In this document: positions 6,604 through 8,310 of the stretch, in pieces | Position numbering within the stretch: position 1 is the stretch's first letter | How the letters are laid out: every line of letters begins with the position of its first letter | Source: Chloroflexota bacterium | GTDB lineage: Bacteria; Chloroflexota; Anaerolineae; Anaerolineales; Villigracilaceae | Length of the DNA: 8,310 nucleotides | Reading direction: 5' to 3' | NCBI GenBank assembly: GCA_021823555.1 | Contig: JAKANW010000096.1 | Coordinates: forward strand, 1-8,310 | The notes under the pieces: generated by a model | What the model was told of the DNA's origin: nothing | The model's database searches: none | Seen by the model: the letters and a program-made list of their open reading frames with translations, nothing else | Translations under genes and position numbers: made by a program

Positions 6604-6777
6604 GATTGTTTTTTACGCAATTAATGGATTTTCGTCGCCTTCCGACTATATGGACGGATTGGATTCAATGTACCAATGGATTCTATCCCATTCTTTTTCG
6701 TTGCGAATATGGAGTTCTGATAAAGACTAACGATCAGTTAAGAAGATTTCATGCCAGTCTCATCTGTCTAAAGTAAT
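6604..6777. promoter_or_regulatory. gene-free divergent intergenic region
   Basis: This AT-rich 174-bp stretch separates the divergent ABC-F and membrane-protein genes and has no plausible gene. On the minus strand TATAGT (6645-6650) could be the -10 of the ABC-F gene, about 42 bases before its ATG, but the matching -35 (TACATT, 6668-6673) is poor. On the plus strand TAATAT (6774-6779) could be the -10 of the next gene; its -35 is also unclear. Near-identical short words, TTGGATTCA and ATGGATTCT, recur around 6659-6684, with TTGG/CCAA in inverted orientation. Confidence 0.35.
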
Positions 6778-6796
6778 ATGCACCTCACATTACAGC

Positions 6797-6829
6797 CGCG
6801 GCCCGTGTCGATCACTGACACGGGCCGCG
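6797..6829 (+). promoter_or_regulatory. perfect 13-bp hairpin in the leader of the DUF2233-like gene
   Basis: CGCGGCCCGTGTC (6797-6809) and its exact reverse complement (6817-6829) flank the 7-base loop GATCACT. It lies between a possible -10 (6774-6779) and the ribosome site AGAAGGAAA (6837-6845), 23 bases before the ATG at 6853. No T-tract follows on either strand, so it is not a typical intrinsic terminator. It could protect the 5' end, bind a protein as dyad DNA, or control translation. Confidence 0.65.
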
Positions 6830-6852
6830 CGCGTTTAGAAGGAAACTTATTT

Positions 6853-8109
6853 ATGGCTCGATTACAGAACTCGGCCCCGCAAGTCAAAAACAGCAAGCAC
6901 AAACGTTCGCCGCGCGCTTGGATAATAGTTGTAAGCTCCGGGACTCTGACGATATTATTATCACTGCTGATTCTTCTCGCGATTGTACCGGCGATTTCTC
7001 CGGCGACTGGCGCAGATATCGCGGACCTGTTGCGCGCAGTGGTTGGCCCAGCCCCGGTTGCCATACTGGAGAGTGTATCCTTTCAGCTGCACGATACATT
7101 AAACCAGTTCCTCTCGCAATTCGATGGCGGCGGGCCTCAGATTGCGTGGTCAAGCCAACCGCAGATTCAGAGCGTGCCAACTTCTGTTCCTCTAAAGCGA
7201 TCAGCTCAAAGCATTCAAAGTACACCCACGATTCAAAATACCCCGATCCAAAATACACCAACCGCCACGCCCATGCCCAATAATGTTGTCACCGATCCTC
7301 CACAGATCAACTGGCAGGCTTACGGTCCGGACATGAACGGTGTTCCTATCATGGCGCGCGCGATAGTGATGCTGGATCCGCAACGATCATATACAGGCGT
7401 CGCGTTGGTGCGCATTGATCTCTCGATGCTTCAGCTCCACATGATGCCGGGAACCATCGAGCCAGCTCATCCATCGGGTATTGATCTGGCTATCCCGAAC
7501 CTTGGAACGGTTCCGCCTGCAGACCAGAGCAATTTGATCGCGGCCTTTAACGGCGGCTTCAACGGAGTCCATGGCCGCTATGGAATGATGGCCGATGGAG
7601 TGACTCTGCTCCCGCCGCAAGACGGGCTGGCGACGGTAGCGATTTATCGAGACGGACACGTAGCAATCGGAGCGTGGGGAACGGATATTAATCAAACCCC
7701 CGACTTGATCGCCTTTCGACAGAATTGTCCGCCGTTGATCGAAGCGGGTCAGATCAACCCGGGTCTTTATCGCAACAATCGTAAATCGTGGGGCTATACT
7801 GGCAACTCAGACATCACCTGGCGCACCGGACTGGGCATTACGCAGGATGGCCGTTATCTGATTTATGCGGTTGGCAATGGAACATCCGTATCGACTTTGG
7901 CGGAGGCCTTGCAAAAAGCGGGCGCATATAACGCCATGCAATTGGATATCAATCAATACTATGCACACTTTTATACTTACCGGCCGGCCAGCGATCCAAC
8001 GCAAGGATTTCAGTTAACCGGCGAACGATTGGTGGAAGAGATGATCAATAACCCTCATCTTTATCTGACCCCCAACCCGCGCGATTTCTTTTACCTGACC
8101 CTTCATTAA
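6853..8109 (+). CDS. membrane-anchored DUF2233/NAGPA-like (phosphodiester glycosidase-type) protein
   Basis: The protein has 418 residues. ATG 6853 is chosen because AAGGA at 6839-6843 stands 9 bases upstream; starting at 6778 would translate through the strong hairpin. After a basic N-terminus (residues 1-21) comes one transmembrane segment, about 23-46 (WIIVVSSGTLTILLSLLILLAIV), so the rest should lie outside the membrane. Residues about 95-150 are a Gln/Pro/Thr linker with short repeats (IQSTPTIQNTPIQNTPTATP). The C-terminal domain, about 165-418, carries AFNGGF (231-236) and RTGLGITQDGRYLIYAVGNG (324-343), followed by a helix and AMQLDINQYY. This order matches the DUF2233/phosphodiester-glycosidase fold known from the mammalian uncovering enzyme NAGPA. 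At the usual LDGGGS place stands LDINQYY, so activity is uncertain. The likely site of action is the cell envelope, with a sugar-phosphate or glycan substrate by family analogy only. The nearest visible neighbour downstream is the tmRNA gene on the other strand. Confidence 0.85.
   Translation: MARLQNSAPQVKNSKHKRSPRAWIIVVSSGTLTILLSLLILLAIVPAISPATGADIADLLRAVVGPAPVAILESVSFQLHDTLNQFLSQFDGGGPQIAWSSQPQIQSVPTSVPLKRSAQSIQSTPTIQNTPIQNTPTATPMPNNVVTDPPQINWQAYGPDMNGVPIMARAIVMLDPQRSYTGVALVRIDLSMLQLHMMPGTIEPAHPSGIDLAIPNLGTVPPADQSNLIAAFNGGFNGVHGRYGMMADGVTLLPPQDGLATVAIYRDGHVAIGAWGTDINQTPDLIAFRQNCPPLIEAGQINPGLYRNNRKSWGYTGNSDITWRTGLGITQDGRYLIYAVGNGTSVSTLAEALQKAGAYNAMQLDINQYYAHFYTYRPASDPTQGFQLTGERLVEEMINNPHLYLTPNPRDFFYLTLH
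7213..7260 (+). repeat. imperfect 15-bp repeats in the linker of the DUF2233-like gene
   Basis: Three units start at 7213, 7231 and 7246: ATTCAAAGTACACCC, ATTCAAAATACCCCG and ATCCAAAATACACCA. They encode the IQSTP/IQNTP/IQNTP linker repeats between the membrane anchor and the catalytic-fold domain. Such linkers can vary in length by slippage. Confidence 0.6.
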
Positions 8110-8122
8110 CTCAAGTGAGTTA
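8107..8122. repeat. 16-bp palindrome overlapping the 3' end of the DUF2233-like gene
   Basis: TAACTCA-AG-TGAGTTA has two perfect 7-base arms around two central bases and begins at the TAA stop codon (8107-8109). The loop is too tight for full pairing in RNA, so a DNA-level protein site is as likely as an RNA role. No T-tract follows. Confidence 0.35.
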
Positions 8123-8131
8123 CGGATGATG

Positions 8132-8162
8132 AGGCCAATAACCCCCTATAACTTAATGGCCT
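8132..8162. repeat. inverted repeat between the converging DUF2233-like gene and tmRNA
   Basis: AGGCCA (8132-8137) pairs with TGGCCT (8157-8162); after one mismatch three further pairs extend the stem. It sits in the short gap where both converging transcripts should end and may act as a weak two-way terminator. Neither side has a real U-tract. Confidence 0.35.
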
Positions 8163-8175
8163 GTCCAGCATGGTG

Positions 8176-8310
8176 TGGAGATGGCGGGAATTGAACCCGC
8201 GTCCGAAAGATTCGACCCTCGGAAATCTACGAGCGTAGCCTGCCGAAGCGTGTCACTACCGGCACCTCGGCGGGCAGGTAACCCGGTAGCCACCTCCTGG
8301 TCGTAGGCAC
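8176..8310 (-). ncRNA. ssrA: tmRNA, 3' part (5' end outside window)
   Basis: tmRNA rescues stalled ribosomes with SmpB, acting as tRNA-Ala and as a short message for a degradation tag. On the minus strand the 3' end reads GGACGCGGGTTCAATTCCCG followed by CCATCTCCA. The T-arm is perfect: a 5-bp stem (8184-8188 with 8196-8200) and the 7-base loop TTCAATT, fitting the TTCRANY pattern. There is no anticodon arm where a tRNA would have one. Instead, CTACGAGCGTAG (8227-8238) and an H-type pseudoknot follow: stem 1 is 8239-8244 with 8273-8278 and stem 2 is 8256-8262 with 8283-8289, as expected for the 3' pseudoknot chain of tmRNA. The tag reading frame and the 5' acceptor half lie beyond base 8310. 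The CCA end is not cleanly encoded: the acceptor end CATCTCCA is followed by CACCATG. Confidence 0.85.

Noticed and set aside
6797..6829. Hairpin as intrinsic terminator
   Set aside because: No run of T follows on either strand, and it lies inside a probable leader.
6778..6852. Start of the DUF2233-like protein at ATG 6778
   Set aside because: It has no ribosome site and would translate through the 13-bp hairpin; ATG 6853 has AAGGA at good spacing.
8176..8310. An ordinary tRNA gene on the minus strand
   Set aside because: The T-arm is present but no anticodon or D arm follows; a pseudoknot and tmRNA-like 3' domain do.
1..8310. CRISPR array, insertion sequence or prophage
   Set aside because: No regularly spaced repeats of 25 bases or more, no transposase or integrase, and no terminal inverted repeats were seen.

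Overview
The window looks like chromosomal DNA from a free-living bacterium. Gene style suggests Chloroflexota, possibly Anaerolineae: tandem M1-like peptidase lipoproteins with Pro/Thr-rich linkers, a terpenoid-cyclase-fold orphan protein, a membrane-anchored phosphodiester-glycosidase-like protein, an ABC-F ATPase and TATAAT-type promoters. The taxon is an inference from gene style; no marker gene in the window proves it.

Left part, 1-1993 (+): the 3' end of one M1-family metallopeptidase gene, followed one base later by a complete paralogue that is a predicted lipoprotein. The two are 72/148 identical (49%) over a gapless alignment of their catalytic ends, so this is a tandem duplication. 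A separate alpha/beta hydrolase of the epoxide-hydrolase type follows at 2042-2896 (+). It converges, with only 12 bases between stop codons, on an alpha/alpha-toroid protein gene at 2909-3988 (-). The 5' end of that gene looks frameshifted: the best ribosome site and ATG are in another frame.

Middle, 3964-4571: a divergent promoter region drives the toroid gene leftward and a two-gene operon of small uncharacterised proteins (81 and 77 aa, stop/start overlap TAATG) rightward. The operon has a consensus -10 box only 10 bases before its ATG, so its mRNA should be leaderless or nearly so. It converges on a 673-aa ABC-F ATPase gene (4582-6603, -), with a perfect 12-bp palindrome at the junction. 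The C-terminal coiled coil of the ABC-F protein contains an in-frame 24-bp near-palindrome next to a 15-bp tandem repeat.

Right part: a 174-bp gene-free, AT-rich divergent region (6604-6777), then a leader with a perfect 13-bp hairpin just before a DUF2233/NAGPA-like membrane-anchored protein gene (6853-8109, +). The window ends in the 3' part of a tmRNA gene (ssrA) on the minus strand. Its T-arm and an H-type pseudoknot can be read directly, but the tag-peptide part lies outside.

Apart from the M1 pair and the small-protein operon, the genes do not form an obvious pathway. I see no CRISPR array, insertion sequence, phage module or convincing defence system. The most novel items are the small-protein operon, the palindrome inside the ABC-F coding region, and the toroid protein with its disturbed start and Cys cluster.
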